A DNA stretch of 64,000 bases from an uncultured Pelagibacteraceae bacterium (GCA_902623415.1 CACNTU010000001.1:17947-81946); one strand, 5' to 3'; positions 7,728 to 20,405 are shown, counted from the stretch's first letter. Program-made: numbers and translations. Notes: a model not told the origin generated them from the sequence alone.

Positions 7728-8956
7728 TTCCATTCTTCTAAAGCTAATTGTTTCTTAGCTAAAGAGCTTAAATCTTTTAATTTAACTCTATCTTTATATT
7801 TAATTTCGTAATCTTCAGACGCAAAATCTGGTGGACTCTTTCCTTCTAAAAATTTTTTTGATTGTTTTACCGTATAATCTAGATTTTTTTTACAATAAGG
7901 TGTTGCACCAACGTAAACAACATTTGAATAATTTTTTCCTGAATGCTTGTCTTCAACAGCATGAACAACATCTGGATGCCACCAAACAGTGTCACCTGGC
8001 TTCATTTTTGGAATTGAAACTAAACCTTTTAACAGTAATGAATGATAATCTTTATTTACTGATAAAGCTCTACCAAGTTTTGATCCACACAATTCATTTT
8101 CTTGAACATCATCTAGTAATGCTCTGGTTAAAACATAAGCAATTCCTTTAGCAATAGGTATTAATTGTAAAGTTCCATCGTTAGGACCTTGTTCTGTTAA
8201 AGCTGTCCAACCTTGAAATGTTCTAAATACATGTGCAACCGCAGGAGACTCAAACTCTATTGTTCTATCTCTATACTTTGCTTCAAATGGATTATATTGT
8301 TCAAAGTTGTCAGAAAATATATCTCTATAAATTTTTTGATAATGACTATCGGTCCATCTTTCAATAGATCCAGCATCGCAATGAGGAGAAAGTCCCAAAG
8401 TATCATCACCTGGCTCTCTTCTTCTTACTCTATCTGCATAAGACAATTCTTTATTTGGATCAAAAACTTTATATTCAGAGTTTTCAAATAACCAAAGATT
8501 ATTTAGCCATTTTTTTACTTTAGCCATTTGCTCTGAGTGTCTTATTTCTATTTGTGTTTTTGACCAATAAAGGCCGTATATTTGGGGTTTACTTGATTTT
8601 AGATCACTAAAATATTTATCTAAATCAGCTTTCTTCCTTTGATCATCGTAATAATTATTTTCATCAATATACTTCTCTAATTCTAAATTTAAATTTTCAA
8701 TAAATTTGTCTTCAAAAACATCTCGGATTATTACACAGCCTCTTTTTTTTATATCTGATATTACCTTTGTGTTTTTTTGATCTAGCTCATTAATACTAAT
8801 TTCTGGAATTATAGATTTATTGTTTTTTTTGAGATTTAATATTTCTTGTATTTCAGCTTCTATGAACTTTTGAATTTTGGCAAAATTTTCTTTATAATTT
8901 GTTGAGTGATTTCTTAGCTCTTCTTTAACTTTCTCAATATCAATATTTTCAAACAT
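7724..8956 (-). CDS. DUF1479 family protein, probable Fe/2OG oxygenase fold
   Basis: A 410-residue protein of the DUF1479 (YbiU-like) family. It has a central LSPHCDAGSIERWTD with an HxD pair, and a distal DTVWWHPDVVHAVED supplying the second histidine. Together these form the usual metal triad of cupin-like 2-oxoglutarate oxygenases. The N-terminal 60 residues are a charged helical region. Function is unknown; a hydroxylase role is inferred from the metal motif. It ends the minus-strand run that includes msrB, six bases downstream of it. Confidence 0.85.
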   Translation of the reverse strand: MFENIDIEKVKEELRNHSTNYKENFAKIQKFIEAEIQEILNLKKNNKSIIPEISINELDQKNTKVISDIKKRGCVIIRDVFEDKFIENLNLELEKYIDENNYYDDQRKKADLDKYFSDLKSSKPQIYGLYWSKTQIEIRHSEQMAKVKKWLNNLWLFENSEYKVFDPNKELSYADRVRRREPGDDTLGLSPHCDAGSIERWTDSHYQKIYRDIFSDNFEQYNPFEAKYRDRTIEFESPAVAHVFRTFQGWTALTEQGPNDGTLQLIPIAKGIAYVLTRALLDDVQENELCGSKLGRALSVNKDYHSLLLKGLVSIPKMKPGDTVWWHPDVVHAVEDKHSGKNYSNVVYVGATPYCKKNLDYTVKQSKKFLEGKSPPDFASEDYEIKYKDRVKLKDLSSLAKKQLALEEWN

Positions 8957-8961
8957 TAAAT

Positions 8962-9336
8962 TTAGCTCTTAGGTTTAAAAACTAAACATACCCCATTGTT
9001 ACAAAATCGTTTTCCTGTAGGCTCAGGTCCATCATCGAATATATGCCCATGATGGCCTCCACATTTTTTACAATGATATTCGGTTCTTGCATAACCTATG
9101 TGGTGATCTGTTTTGGTTTCAAATACGTCTGGCAAAGATTCATAAAAAGAAGGCCAGCCTGATCCGCTCTCATATTTTGTTTTTGAATCAAATAATTTTT
9201 CACCACAGTTTGCACAATGAAAACTTCCTTCCCTTTTTTCATGATTAAGTTCACTTGATCCAGCACGTTCAGTACCTTCCTCAAATAAAATTAATTTTTG
9301 CTCAGCAGTTAAATTTGGATTTATTTTTTTCGTCAT
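8962..9336 (-). CDS. msrB: Peptide-methionine (R)-S-oxide reductase MsrB
   Basis: A 124-residue MsrB. Zinc-binding pairs are C41/C44 (CANC) and C89/C92 (CKKC). GSGWPSF is at 58-64, and the catalytic cysteine is C112 in GKRFCNNG. A further cysteine, C117, lies where most relatives have serine or alanine. The enzyme repairs oxidised methionine in proteins using thioredoxin-like donors. It overlaps the upstream deacetylase gene by four bases. Confidence 0.95.
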   Translation of the reverse strand: MTKKINPNLTAEQKLILFEEGTERAGSSELNHEKREGSFHCANCGEKLFDSKTKYESGSGWPSFYESLPDVFETKTDHHIGYARTEYHCKKCGGHHGHIFDDGPEPTGKRFCNNGVCLVFKPKS

Positions 9337-10232
9337 GATCCTATATATTTAGCACAAGATTGATGTAACATAGAGTGTAATTCAACAAGTTTATTAAAAT
9401 CTTTATTATAACCACCACCCAAAACCCCACAAAATGGTATTCGTCTAGAAAAAAAGTTTTCTACTACTAGCTCATCTCTTAATTTAATACCCTCATCAGA
9501 AATTTTTAATTTTCCTAATCGGTCATTAAAATGAATATCTACGCCAGCAATATAAAAAACAAAATCAAAATTTTCTTGATTTAGCTCTTTTAAATAATGT
9601 TTAAGTGTTTTGATATAAGCGTCATCCTCTAAGTTATCCTCAAGTTCTACATCTAAATCACTGTTTGATTTTTTTGCTGGATAATTAGTTTTAGAATGCA
9701 TACTGAATGTAAATACACTTCTATTATCTTTAAAAATTTCTGAATTACCATTTCCTTGATGAACATCTAAATCAATAATTAAAATTTTATTAGCAAGACC
9801 TCTATTAAGTAAATAATGTGACGCAACTGCAACATCATTAAATACGCAATAACCCGCTCCTCCATCATAACTTGCGTGGTGACTGCCACCAGCAGTATTA
9901 CATGATATGCCATAATTGATTGCAAGTTTAGATGCTAAAACAGTACCACCTGTAGCAACTAAAGACCTTTGAACAACACTATCAACAAGTGGAAATCCAA
10001 TTTTTTTTATTCCCTCTTTACTTAAAGTTTTATTTTTAATGTCTGAAATATAATTTTTTGCATGCGCGAAGCTTAATGTTTCAAATGAGCAAGGTGATGG
10101 TTTGTGAAATTTTTTTACTATTTTATTTTGGATTAAGTAGTTTGCTAGTTCTCCAAATTTATTAATTGGAAATTTGTGATCATCACCAATTTTAGCAAAA
10201 TAATCCTCGTGATTAACAACAGGTAACTCCAT
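9333..10232 (-). CDS. Histone deacetylase-like amidohydrolase (class II type)
   Basis: About 299 residues from the chosen start. The HDAC/AcuC/AphA fold is shown by GGSHHASYDGGAGYCVFNDVAVA, IIDLDVHQGNGN (zinc Asp and His) and AGVDIHFNDRLG (zinc Asp), and by the C-terminal GGGY. Such bacterial enzymes deacetylate lysines, polyamines or acetoin-related substrates. A longer frame begins at 10271 inside the previous gene. I prefer ATG 10232, which lies two bases after that gene's stop and gives the family's normal N-terminus. The substrate is unknown. Confidence 0.88.
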   Translation of the reverse strand: MELPVVNHEDYFAKIGDDHKFPINKFGELANYLIQNKIVKKFHKPSPCSFETLSFAHAKNYISDIKNKTLSKEGIKKIGFPLVDSVVQRSLVATGGTVLASKLAINYGISCNTAGGSHHASYDGGAGYCVFNDVAVASHYLLNRGLANKILIIDLDVHQGNGNSEIFKDNRSVFTFSMHSKTNYPAKKSNSDLDVELEDNLEDDAYIKTLKHYLKELNQENFDFVFYIAGVDIHFNDRLGKLKISDEGIKLRDELVVENFFSRRIPFCGVLGGGYNKDFNKLVELHSMLHQSCAKYIGS

Positions 10233-10234
10233 GG

Positions 10235-11185
10235 TTACTCTAGAACTCTGATAGGCTTTCCATTTACACAAGCCTCTAATCCTTCGATCATTTGATTATA
10301 AAAAATACTATAATTTTCAGCTGTAACATAACCAATGTGTGGAGTAAGCAATGCATTCGGTAAAAATCTAAGCTTATTATTTTCAGGTAAGGGCTCTTTT
10401 TCATATACATCAATTCCTGCACCAGCAATTACATTAGTTGATAATGCAATAATTAAATCATCCTCATTTACAATAGGTCCACGAGATGTGTTTATTAAAA
10501 AAGCTGTTTTTTTCATTTTATCTAATTCTTTTAAAGTAATGCAGTCTTTGTATTTTTCACCTCCTTGAACATGAATTGAAAGAACATCAGAATTTGTAAT
10601 TAAATCTTCTTTACTGCAAGGTAGTACGTCTAATTCTTTACACTTATCTAAGTTAAGGTTTTCACTCCAGGCCATTACTTGCATACCAAAAGCCTTTCCG
10701 ATTTTAGCAACTTCTGTACCTACTCTGCCTAGACCAATTAAGCCTAGGATTTTTCCTTTTAATTCTACTCCGATAGTAGTTTGCCAATATCCTTGATACA
10801 TATTATCGAACTCTTCTTTAAAGTTTCTAGCTAAACCAAGAATTAGTGCCCAAGTTAATTCGGGCGTTGGGTTAATATTTATATCTGTACCGCAAACTAT
10901 GATTTTTCTTTTCTTTGCAGCTTCTAAATCAATAGATCTATTACGTAATCCGCTTGTGATTACAAATTTTAAATCATTTAAATTATCAATTAAATTTTTT
11001 GTAATTGGAGTTCTTTCTCTCATTATTAGTAAAGCTTCAAAATCAGCCAACTGATCAATTGCATCTGCTTCATCTAAAAAAGGTTCGCTAAAAATCTTAA
11101 ATTCATATTTTCCAGATAGTTTTTCCAAATCTACAAATTGTTGAGCAACATTTTGATAATCATCTAATATAGCGACTTTAAGCAT
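10235..11185 (-). CDS. D-2-hydroxyacid dehydrogenase family protein
   Basis: A 316-residue NAD-dependent dehydrogenase. The Rossmann motif GLIGLGRVGTEVAKIGKAFGM begins near residue 147. The LINTSRGPIVNEDDL segment and the catalytic GAGIDVYEKEPLP...LPNALLTPHIGY (Glu and His) are all present. Enzymes of this type reduce 2-keto acids or oxidise D-2-hydroxyacids. It overlaps the EamA exporter gene by eight bases. Substrate is not readable; the D-amino acid dehydrogenase two genes upstream would generate 2-keto acids. Confidence 0.9.
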   Translation of the reverse strand: MLKVAILDDYQNVAQQFVDLEKLSGKYEFKIFSEPFLDEADAIDQLADFEALLIMRERTPITKNLIDNLNDLKFVITSGLRNRSIDLEAAKKRKIIVCGTDININPTPELTWALILGLARNFKEEFDNMYQGYWQTTIGVELKGKILGLIGLGRVGTEVAKIGKAFGMQVMAWSENLNLDKCKELDVLPCSKEDLITNSDVLSIHVQGGEKYKDCITLKELDKMKKTAFLINTSRGPIVNEDDLIIALSTNVIAGAGIDVYEKEPLPENNKLRFLPNALLTPHIGYVTAENYSIFYNQMIEGLEACVNGKPIRVLE

Positions 11186-12080
11186 TTTTAACTTTCTTAT
11201 TTGATAACAATATTCCTGTAATAATAAAGCAAGCGCCTAAAATATGATAAAACATAAATTTTTCACTAAAAAAAATCATCGCCATTATTGCGCTCAAAAT
11301 TGGCATTAGGTGTAAAAAAACACCAGAGCGATTAGCACCAATCATGGATATTCCTTTTATCCATAAAAGAAAAGATGCCAAACCTGGAAACAAAACTACA
11401 TAGGATAAAATTAAGATAAAAGGTAATTCTAAATTAATTCTAAAGCCAATTTGATATTCAATAAAATAAACTGGTATCAAAAATATTAGACCAAAAGTAA
11501 TTACTACTTGAAGTAATGATATTTGAGATAACTCATATTGTTTTCCTTTTAATAAAGTTGAATATAATGCCCATGAAAACATTGCTATAACCATGGTTAT
11601 GTCCCCTTTATTAAAATCTAAATTTTTTAATATCTCTATATTTGCTTTTGTTATAATCATAATTACACCTGCAAAAGAAAATACTACCCCTATAATTTGA
11701 AAAATATTTGTCTTTTCAATTTTTAAAATTGAAGAAAACAACATGATCATCACAGGTATCGTTGAAATCATTAAAACTCCACTAATCACCTGAGTAAAAT
11801 TTAATGAATAATAAACAATTGAATTAAATACCGTTATACTAGTAACTCCCAAAACAGTAAAAAGTTTATAGTTTTTAATTATATAGTTTCTTTTCTCTAA
11901 TATTTCAGGAATTGTAAAAGGTGCTAAAATTAACCAAGCAAAAAGCCATCGATAAAAATTTAATGAAAAAGGAGGAACTTCATAAAAACTTGCAAGTTTA
12001 CCTACCACAAAATTTCCTGCCCAAAAAGTTACTGTTAAAAATAGATATAAATAAGCTAAAAAATTATTATCTTTAGTCAC
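11178..12080 (-). CDS. EamA/DMT-superfamily transporter
   Basis: A 300-residue protein with about ten hydrophobic segments in two EamA repeats (residues about 10-145 and 155-292). It has FWAGNFVVGKLA in the first repeat and a terminal ILSNKKVKNA. The family exports metabolites such as amino acids. It starts directly against the dehydrogenase gene upstream and overlaps the next gene by eight bases, so it belongs to the same operon. Confidence 0.9.
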   Translation of the reverse strand: MTKDNNFLAYLYLFLTVTFWAGNFVVGKLASFYEVPPFSLNFYRWLFAWLILAPFTIPEILEKRNYIIKNYKLFTVLGVTSITVFNSIVYYSLNFTQVISGVLMISTIPVMIMLFSSILKIEKTNIFQIIGVVFSFAGVIMIITKANIEILKNLDFNKGDITMVIAMFSWALYSTLLKGKQYELSQISLLQVVITFGLIFLIPVYFIEYQIGFRINLELPFILILSYVVLFPGLASFLLWIKGISMIGANRSGVFLHLMPILSAIMAMIFFSEKFMFYHILGACFIITGILLSNKKVKNA

Positions 12081-13322
12081 TTAACTAAATCTAAGCGAAC
12101 TATAAGGTTTTAAATCTAAATTTGTATTTTCGTTCGCTATCATCCCTGAAACAATCTTTCCAGAAATTGGACCTAAAGTCCATCCTAAATGATGATGCCC
12201 AAAACAATAATAAATATTTTTGTAATTTTTTGATGGCCCCATAACAGGTAAAAAATCTGGTAAAGTTGGCCTAAATCCTAGCCACTCATCCTCATGCTCA
12301 GGTAAATCACCAAGCATATATTTTGCATTATTTATCAAATTTTTAATTCTTGATTTAGATAATGGATTATCTAATCCACCAAATTCTACAGTTCCAACAA
12401 CTCTTAAACCTTGTTCCATCGGTGTAATTCCAAATCCACGGTTGGAAAATATAACGGGTCTACTTAATAAATGATCACAATTTTTAAAATGAACATGATA
12501 TCCACGCTCTGTATCTAAGGGTATTTTTTCACCAAGATTATCTGTTAATTTTTTTGAAAAAGCTCCACAAGCAATTACTGCTTTATCAAAAACATAACTT
12601 TGAGTTTCAGTTTTAAAAACTGGTTTTTCTTGATCAAAAATAATATCTTTAATATTCACTTTATTAAATTTTCCACCTTTTTTTAAAAATAAATCAAATA
12701 GTTTTAAAAGAATTCTTTTTGGATTTCTTGCATGTCTTGCATAAGGATAATATACGCCTGCATGGTAAAATGGTTTAATATGGGGTTCAAGATCGTGTAT
12801 TTCAGCTTTGTTAACTAATTGTTGTTCAACACCCAACTCTTCTCTTACTTTAATTTCTAATTCTCTACTTCTTAAATCTTTATCGTTCCATATATAAAGA
12901 ATTCCTTTGTTTTCAACCAAACCTTCCAAGTCTACCTCCTCAAATAATTCATCATATGCAGGTAAAGCTAGATCTAAAATTTGATGCATATTTTTAGCAG
13001 TATGCATCATCTTAGTTTTAGTTGTATTCATTATAAATTTTATAAACCAAGGAATCATTTTGGGAACATAATTCCATTTTAAAGCAAGTGGACCTGAAGA
13101 ACTGAGTAACATAGCTGGGACATCTGCTAGAACATCAGTTCTGTTTAAAGAAAGAGATGCATATGGTGAAAAGTGACCTGCATTACCATAAGAGGCGGCT
13201 TGGCTACCTGGGTTATCTCTATCAAAGATAGTTACATCGAAACCTTTTTTTTGAAGAAACAAAGCATTAGACACACCTTGAATCCCTGCTCCAACTACTC
13301 CTACCATAGTATTTTTATTCAT
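12081..13322 (-). CDS. dadA: FAD-dependent D-amino acid dehydrogenase (DadA-like)
   Basis: A DAO-family flavoprotein of about 413 residues. The N-terminal VGVVGAGIQGVSNALFLQKKGFDVTIFD binds FAD, and the SQAASYGNAGHFSPYA segment is typical of DadA. The C-terminal GHHHLGWTLGPISGKIVS is the second FAD site. It would oxidise D-amino acids to 2-keto acids and ammonia, feeding electrons to the membrane. A longer frame starts at 13337; ATG 13322 is preferred because the FAD fold begins within a few residues of it. It lies downstream of rodA, so it could recycle D-amino acids from peptidoglycan. Confidence 0.88.
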   Translation of the reverse strand: MNKNTMVGVVGAGIQGVSNALFLQKKGFDVTIFDRDNPGSQAASYGNAGHFSPYASLSLNRTDVLADVPAMLLSSSGPLALKWNYVPKMIPWFIKFIMNTTKTKMMHTAKNMHQILDLALPAYDELFEEVDLEGLVENKGILYIWNDKDLRSRELEIKVREELGVEQQLVNKAEIHDLEPHIKPFYHAGVYYPYARHARNPKRILLKLFDLFLKKGGKFNKVNIKDIIFDQEKPVFKTETQSYVFDKAVIACGAFSKKLTDNLGEKIPLDTERGYHVHFKNCDHLLSRPVIFSNRGFGITPMEQGLRVVGTVEFGGLDNPLSKSRIKNLINNAKYMLGDLPEHEDEWLGFRPTLPDFLPVMGPSKNYKNIYYCFGHHHLGWTLGPISGKIVSGMIANENTNLDLKPYSSLRFS

Positions 13323-13365
13323 AAGTTTGTTATACAATTAAAAATTAAATTAAGAGAGTGACAAA

Positions 13366-14490
13366 TTATGCAATCATTTGTTTATGATTAATTTTTGCAC
13401 TCAATACTATACCAAATCCAATCATAGTAGCTAACATTGAGGAACCTCCATACGACATAATGGGCAATGGAGAACCAACTATAGGTAGAAGACCCAAAAC
13501 CATAGATAAATTTACTATAATATAAATAAAAATTGCAAAAGCATAACCAAAACAAAAAAGTCTAGCAAAATTGCTTCTCGAAATTGCACCTATTCTTATA
13601 ATTCTAAAAATTATTATTGAGTATAATATCAAAAGACCAACTGAGCCTATAAAACCAAACTCTTCTGAAAATAAAGTGAATATAAAATCTGTATGTTTTT
13701 CAGGTAAAAAATCTAAATAGCTCTGCGTTCCTTTTAAAAAACCTTTTCCATTAAGGCCACCTGAACCAATAGCTATTTTTGACTGTATAATTTGATATCC
13801 AGCTCCCAATGGATCTCTATCTGGATCTAAAAAGGTTAATATTCTTAGTTTTTGATATGGTTTAAGAAATGAAATTATAAATGGCAGAGAAATTAAGAAA
13901 GTTATAAATGAGTAAATAAAATATTTGATTTTCATGCCTCCTAACCACAAAATAATTAATCCACTTAAAGCAATTAATATAGATGTACCAAGATCAGGTT
14001 GAGAAATTACAAAAATTATTGGAATTATTATAATCGATAACACAATAGTTATGCTAGTAAATGAATTAACATTTTCTATTTTTAATCTATGAAAATATTT
14101 TGCAAGACACATTATGATTGCTACTTTCATAAGTTCTGATGGTTGTAGAACAAATAAATAAAGATCCATCCACCTTTGTGAGCCAGAGGACTTAATTCCA
14201 AAAAATGAAACATAAACTAATAAAAGTATTACTATAAAGTAGATTATATAAGAAAAATTATGCCAAAATTTTATATTAAAGAAAGCTACAAAAATCATTA
14301 AAGGAAAAAAAACCGCAAGTTTTACAAAATGATTTTTTGTATGAAAAAGTATTTCACCACCATCTGTAGAATACATAACAACAATACTTAATACAGAAAG
14401 AAGAATAACAGAAATCAATAATATATAGTCTAGGTTTTTTATTTTTTGAAATAATGTAATCTCATTATTCAATCTATCATGCTGAAACAT
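13366..14490 (-). CDS. rodA: Rod shape-determining glycosyltransferase RodA
   Basis: A 374-residue SEDS-family membrane protein with about ten membrane segments. The conserved QPSELMKVAII, ISQPDLGTSILI, FLPEKHTDFIFTLFSEEFG and GSPLPIMSYGGSS motifs are all present. RodA polymerises peptidoglycan glycan strands for side-wall growth together with PBP2. It begins one base after mrdA ends, in the usual mre-mrdA-rodA order. Confidence 0.96.
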   Translation of the reverse strand: MFQHDRLNNEITLFQKIKNLDYILLISVILLSVLSIVVMYSTDGGEILFHTKNHFVKLAVFFPLMIFVAFFNIKFWHNFSYIIYFIVILLLVYVSFFGIKSSGSQRWMDLYLFVLQPSELMKVAIIMCLAKYFHRLKIENVNSFTSITIVLSIIIIPIIFVISQPDLGTSILIALSGLIILWLGGMKIKYFIYSFITFLISLPFIISFLKPYQKLRILTFLDPDRDPLGAGYQIIQSKIAIGSGGLNGKGFLKGTQSYLDFLPEKHTDFIFTLFSEEFGFIGSVGLLILYSIIIFRIIRIGAISRSNFARLFCFGYAFAIFIYIIVNLSMVLGLLPIVGSPLPIMSYGGSSMLATMIGFGIVLSAKINHKQMIA

Positions 14491-16413
14491 TTAAACAGTA
14501 ATCCTCTCAAAATTTGATTGTTTATTTCTTAAATCATGTCTGTCTATGATTAATTTAAATAATTTTTTTGCAATTGGTGCTGCAGCCTTACTTCCTGAAC
14601 CACCATGCTCAACAATTATACTAAGCGCATATCTTGGGTTAACATATGGGCCATAAGCAACATACAAAGCATGATCTCTATCTTTGTATGGTATTTGCTC
14701 TAATTCTAAATCCAATTCCCTCTCCCTTTTACTAATTCTCTTTACCTGAGCTGTTCCTGTTTTTCCTGCAAATTGATATCTAGGATCATCAATTCTTGAT
14801 TTATAAGAGGTTCCAAATCTTTCATTAGTTGAAGCAAACATAGCTTCTTGAACAATCTTAATATTTTTTTGGTTTTTAAATAATTTTTTGTCCAACAATT
14901 CCTCAGAATCAGTATCAAATAATAACCCACTCTCCATTGATTGTTTTGCATCCTCATAAGAAATTGGATTACTATCCACAATGATTTTCGGTTTTACAGC
15001 GAAGCCTCCATTTGCAATTTGTGCAGTCATCATACAAAGTTGTAAAGGAGTTGTTTGTGTGTAGCCTTGACCAATACCTGTTATTAAGGTCTCTCCTAAT
15101 ACCCAGCCTTTACCAAGATTGTTTTTTTTCCATTTTGTATTTGGAAATAATCCTTTTTTTTCATTATCAAAATATTCTCCAAGTACTTTTTTACCTAAAC
15201 CAAACTTTTCAGCTGTAATTTTTAATCTATCAACACCTAATAACCTAGCAACCTCATAAAAATATGTATCACATGATTGTTTCATTGCATTTTTTAAACT
15301 TACCCAACCATGTCCTTTTTCCTTCCAACAGTGAAATGTTTGTCCATATAACTCCATTTTTCCTGTGCATTTAACCTTAAACTTTGTGTCTATTACCTTG
15401 TTTTCTAAAGCTGAAAGAGCGACGATTGGTTTTATTGTTGAACCTGGCGAGTATAGACCCGAAAGAGTTTTGTTTATGAGTGGTTTTAATGGATTATTTC
15501 TAATTAATTGCCACTCATCTTGACTTATTCCGAATAAAAATAAATTCGGATTATAAGATGGAGATGAATACATGGCTATTATATCTCCAGTATAAATATC
15601 CATTACACTTATAGATCCTGCTTTTTCATTTAACAATTCTCCACAAGCTTTTTGTATTTCTGTATCTACAGTTAAACGTATTTTTGATCCTTGCACACCT
15701 TTTTGATGCTCGAGTTGATTAATTCTTTTACCGTAAGCATTAACTTCATATCTTTGAATGGCATTTGTTCCAATTAAATAATTTTCAAGTCTTTTCTCTA
15801 AGCCTAGTTTTCCAATTTTCATTCCTGGTACAAATCTTTCTTGGATAATTTCATTTTCTAAAATTTCTTGTTCATTTGGTTGACTCACATATCCAAGAAC
15901 ATGTGTGTATACATCATTAAATGGGTAGTTTCTGGAGATTGTCATTACTGGTTTAACACCAACAAGATCGTATAAATAATTATTAATTTTTACAAATTGA
16001 CTCCAGCTTAAATTTTCAGAAACAATAATACTATCCCACGGTTTTAACTCTGCTTTTAATTTATTTATTCTTGCAATTCTTTTATCACTAAGATTTAAAA
16101 GATTTTTTAATCTAACTAATAAATAATTGAAATTCTCAACTTGCTCTGGAATTATGTGTAATTGATAAACTTTTAAATTTCCTGCAATTACATTTCCAAA
16201 ATAATCAACTATATTCCCTCTTGTAGGCGGGAGTTTCCATTCTCTAATTCTATTCTTGTCTGAAAGAGTAAGATATTTTTTGTTTTCGTTTATTTGGAGA
16301 GAAAATAAACGAGCAATGATACCAGTAAAAACTACTACTTTTGCTGCTCCTATTATGAACATCCTTCTATTAATTACATCAGTTTTTCTTATTCCTGAAT
16401 TAGATTTAATCAT
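14491..16413 (-). CDS. mrdA: Penicillin-binding protein 2 (transpeptidase)
   Basis: A 640-residue class B PBP. One N-terminal membrane anchor lies at about residues 18-40, followed by the dimerisation domain with LPPTRGNIVD. The transpeptidase domain has S325-T-I-K328 (active serine), SCDTYFYE and GKTGTAQVK. It cross-links peptidoglycan during elongation and works with RodA. It overlaps mreD by eight bases. Confidence 0.96.
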   Translation of the reverse strand: MIKSNSGIRKTDVINRRMFIIGAAKVVVFTGIIARLFSLQINENKKYLTLSDKNRIREWKLPPTRGNIVDYFGNVIAGNLKVYQLHIIPEQVENFNYLLVRLKNLLNLSDKRIARINKLKAELKPWDSIIVSENLSWSQFVKINNYLYDLVGVKPVMTISRNYPFNDVYTHVLGYVSQPNEQEILENEIIQERFVPGMKIGKLGLEKRLENYLIGTNAIQRYEVNAYGKRINQLEHQKGVQGSKIRLTVDTEIQKACGELLNEKAGSISVMDIYTGDIIAMYSSPSYNPNLFLFGISQDEWQLIRNNPLKPLINKTLSGLYSPGSTIKPIVALSALENKVIDTKFKVKCTGKMELYGQTFHCWKEKGHGWVSLKNAMKQSCDTYFYEVARLLGVDRLKITAEKFGLGKKVLGEYFDNEKKGLFPNTKWKKNNLGKGWVLGETLITGIGQGYTQTTPLQLCMMTAQIANGGFAVKPKIIVDSNPISYEDAKQSMESGLLFDTDSEELLDKKLFKNQKNIKIVQEAMFASTNERFGTSYKSRIDDPRYQFAGKTGTAQVKRISKRERELDLELEQIPYKDRDHALYVAYGPYVNPRYALSIIVEHGGSGSKAAAPIAKKLFKLIIDRHDLRNKQSNFERITV

Positions 16414-16924
16414 TTTTTTGATATGAAATTCTTTCGTTTAAAAAATTAAAAAATAAAAAAAATATTGGATAAAATAAAAAAGTAAAACCTGAATTAATTA
16501 AATAATTAGTGTAATCAATTTTAATTAAAAAGATTAAATCTAAAATAATTACTTGAATTGAATTAATTAATAAAATTGTGAATAATAATGATATCCAGTC
16601 CTTCATAAAGTTGGGAGATAAAGTAATATTTCTTATATAAGCTGTTACTGAGCAAAGAATAAGATAACAAAAACTACTAATTCCTATTGGTATACCTATT
16701 ACAACATCATTAATTATACCTGCAAAGAAAATTGCTAGATAACCTAATTGATCAGGATTTCTTAAAGTCCAAAAGAAAATTAGTAGATGAACAAAATTAA
16801 AAGAAAAGTAATCAAGTTTTAAGTAATTAAAATCAAATTCATTAAATACAGAAAAAAATAACATTATAAATGGTAAATAGGATAAGAATATTTTTAAAAA
16901 AGGACTTTTATTAAGTGATGACAT
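16406..16924 (-). CDS. mreD: Rod shape-determining protein MreD
   Basis: A 172-residue hydrophobic protein with about five membrane segments. It contains the MreD-like stretch GYLAIFFAGIINDVVIGIPIGISSF. Sequence conservation in this family is low, but its place between mreC and mrdA makes the call firm. It is part of the elongasome with MreB, MreC, PBP2 and RodA. Confidence 0.9.
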   Translation of the reverse strand: MSSLNKSPFLKIFLSYLPFIMLFFSVFNEFDFNYLKLDYFSFNFVHLLIFFWTLRNPDQLGYLAIFFAGIINDVVIGIPIGISSFCYLILCSVTAYIRNITLSPNFMKDWISLLFTILLINSIQVIILDLIFLIKIDYTNYLINSGFTFLFYPIFFLFFNFLNERISYQKND

Positions 16925-16926
16925 TA

Positions 16927-17772
16927 TTATTCTCTTCCTATTTTATAAGAAACTATTTTTACATAGTTGAGTTGTGTAAAATCAGAAAAAAAATTAATTT
17001 TTCCTTCTGAGATATTGTTAATTTTTCCAATTGGTATGCCAGGTTTGAATAAACCACCAAGACCTGAGGTATAAGCAAAAATTTCTTTATTTTTAAAATC
17101 TTCTCTATATTCTTCTTGAGTGTGTTCAATTTTTCCAAAATCACTTCCTGTACCAGAAATTACAGCTTGTATGTCATCTGGCTCTAGAACAGATGGTATT
17201 TTACTATTAAGGTCAGACAATAGTAATGCTCTTGAATTAGTATAATTTACTTCAATTATTTGGCCAACTAAATAAACATCATCAATAACTGCCATTCCAA
17301 TTTTTACTTTATCTTTTGTGCCTTTATTCAATACTACTGATTTTAAATATGGACTGTCTTTATCAATTAAAACTCTAGCAAATATTTCTTTTGAACTTAT
17401 GCTTTCGTCAAGTAAGTCTCTAAGCTTTTTATTTTCTGCAGTTAAAAACTCATTTTGTAATTTAAGTTGGTCGGAATTTTCTATTTTAATTAATTCTTTC
17501 TGATGACTTTCATACAAATCCATATGGGATTTGAATTTTGAAGATATTTCTTTTAATTTATTTTCTGGGATTGAAGCGATATGAGATGATCTATAAATTA
17601 CTTCATTAATTCCTAATTTAACATATTGTATTGCTTTAAAATCAAAATTACTTAAAACAATTACAAAAATTGATAAAACAATTAAAGTTAGTAAAGAAAA
17701 TTTTTGTTTATCTTTTTTTTTTAAAAAAGCTGACCTAATGGCAATTACAAAATCATCTCTGCCAGTAGCCAT
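16927..17772 (-). CDS. mreC: Rod shape-determining protein MreC
   Basis: A 281-residue protein with a cytoplasmic N-terminus and one membrane segment (about residues 24-45). A coiled coil at about 75-120 contains ENKKLRDLLDE. The periplasmic beta domains show VLNKGTKDKVKIGMAVID and the GLGGLFKPGIPIGKI block. MreC links MreB filaments to the cell-wall enzymes. It lies five bases after mreB. Confidence 0.94.
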   Translation of the reverse strand: MATGRDDFVIAIRSAFLKKKDKQKFSLLTLIVLSIFVIVLSNFDFKAIQYVKLGINEVIYRSSHIASIPENKLKEISSKFKSHMDLYESHQKELIKIENSDQLKLQNEFLTAENKKLRDLLDESISSKEIFARVLIDKDSPYLKSVVLNKGTKDKVKIGMAVIDDVYLVGQIIEVNYTNSRALLLSDLNSKIPSVLEPDDIQAVISGTGSDFGKIEHTQEEYREDFKNKEIFAYTSGLGGLFKPGIPIGKINNISEGKINFFSDFTQLNYVKIVSYKIGRE

Positions 17773-17777
17773 TTTTC

Positions 17778-20383
<2,606 letters not shown>

Positions 20384-20405
20384 AACTAAAATTTTTAGAA
20401 AATCT

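Noticed and set aside
9096..9284. Small minus-strand frame inside msrB
   Set aside because: A shifted frame of a catalytically intact msrB.
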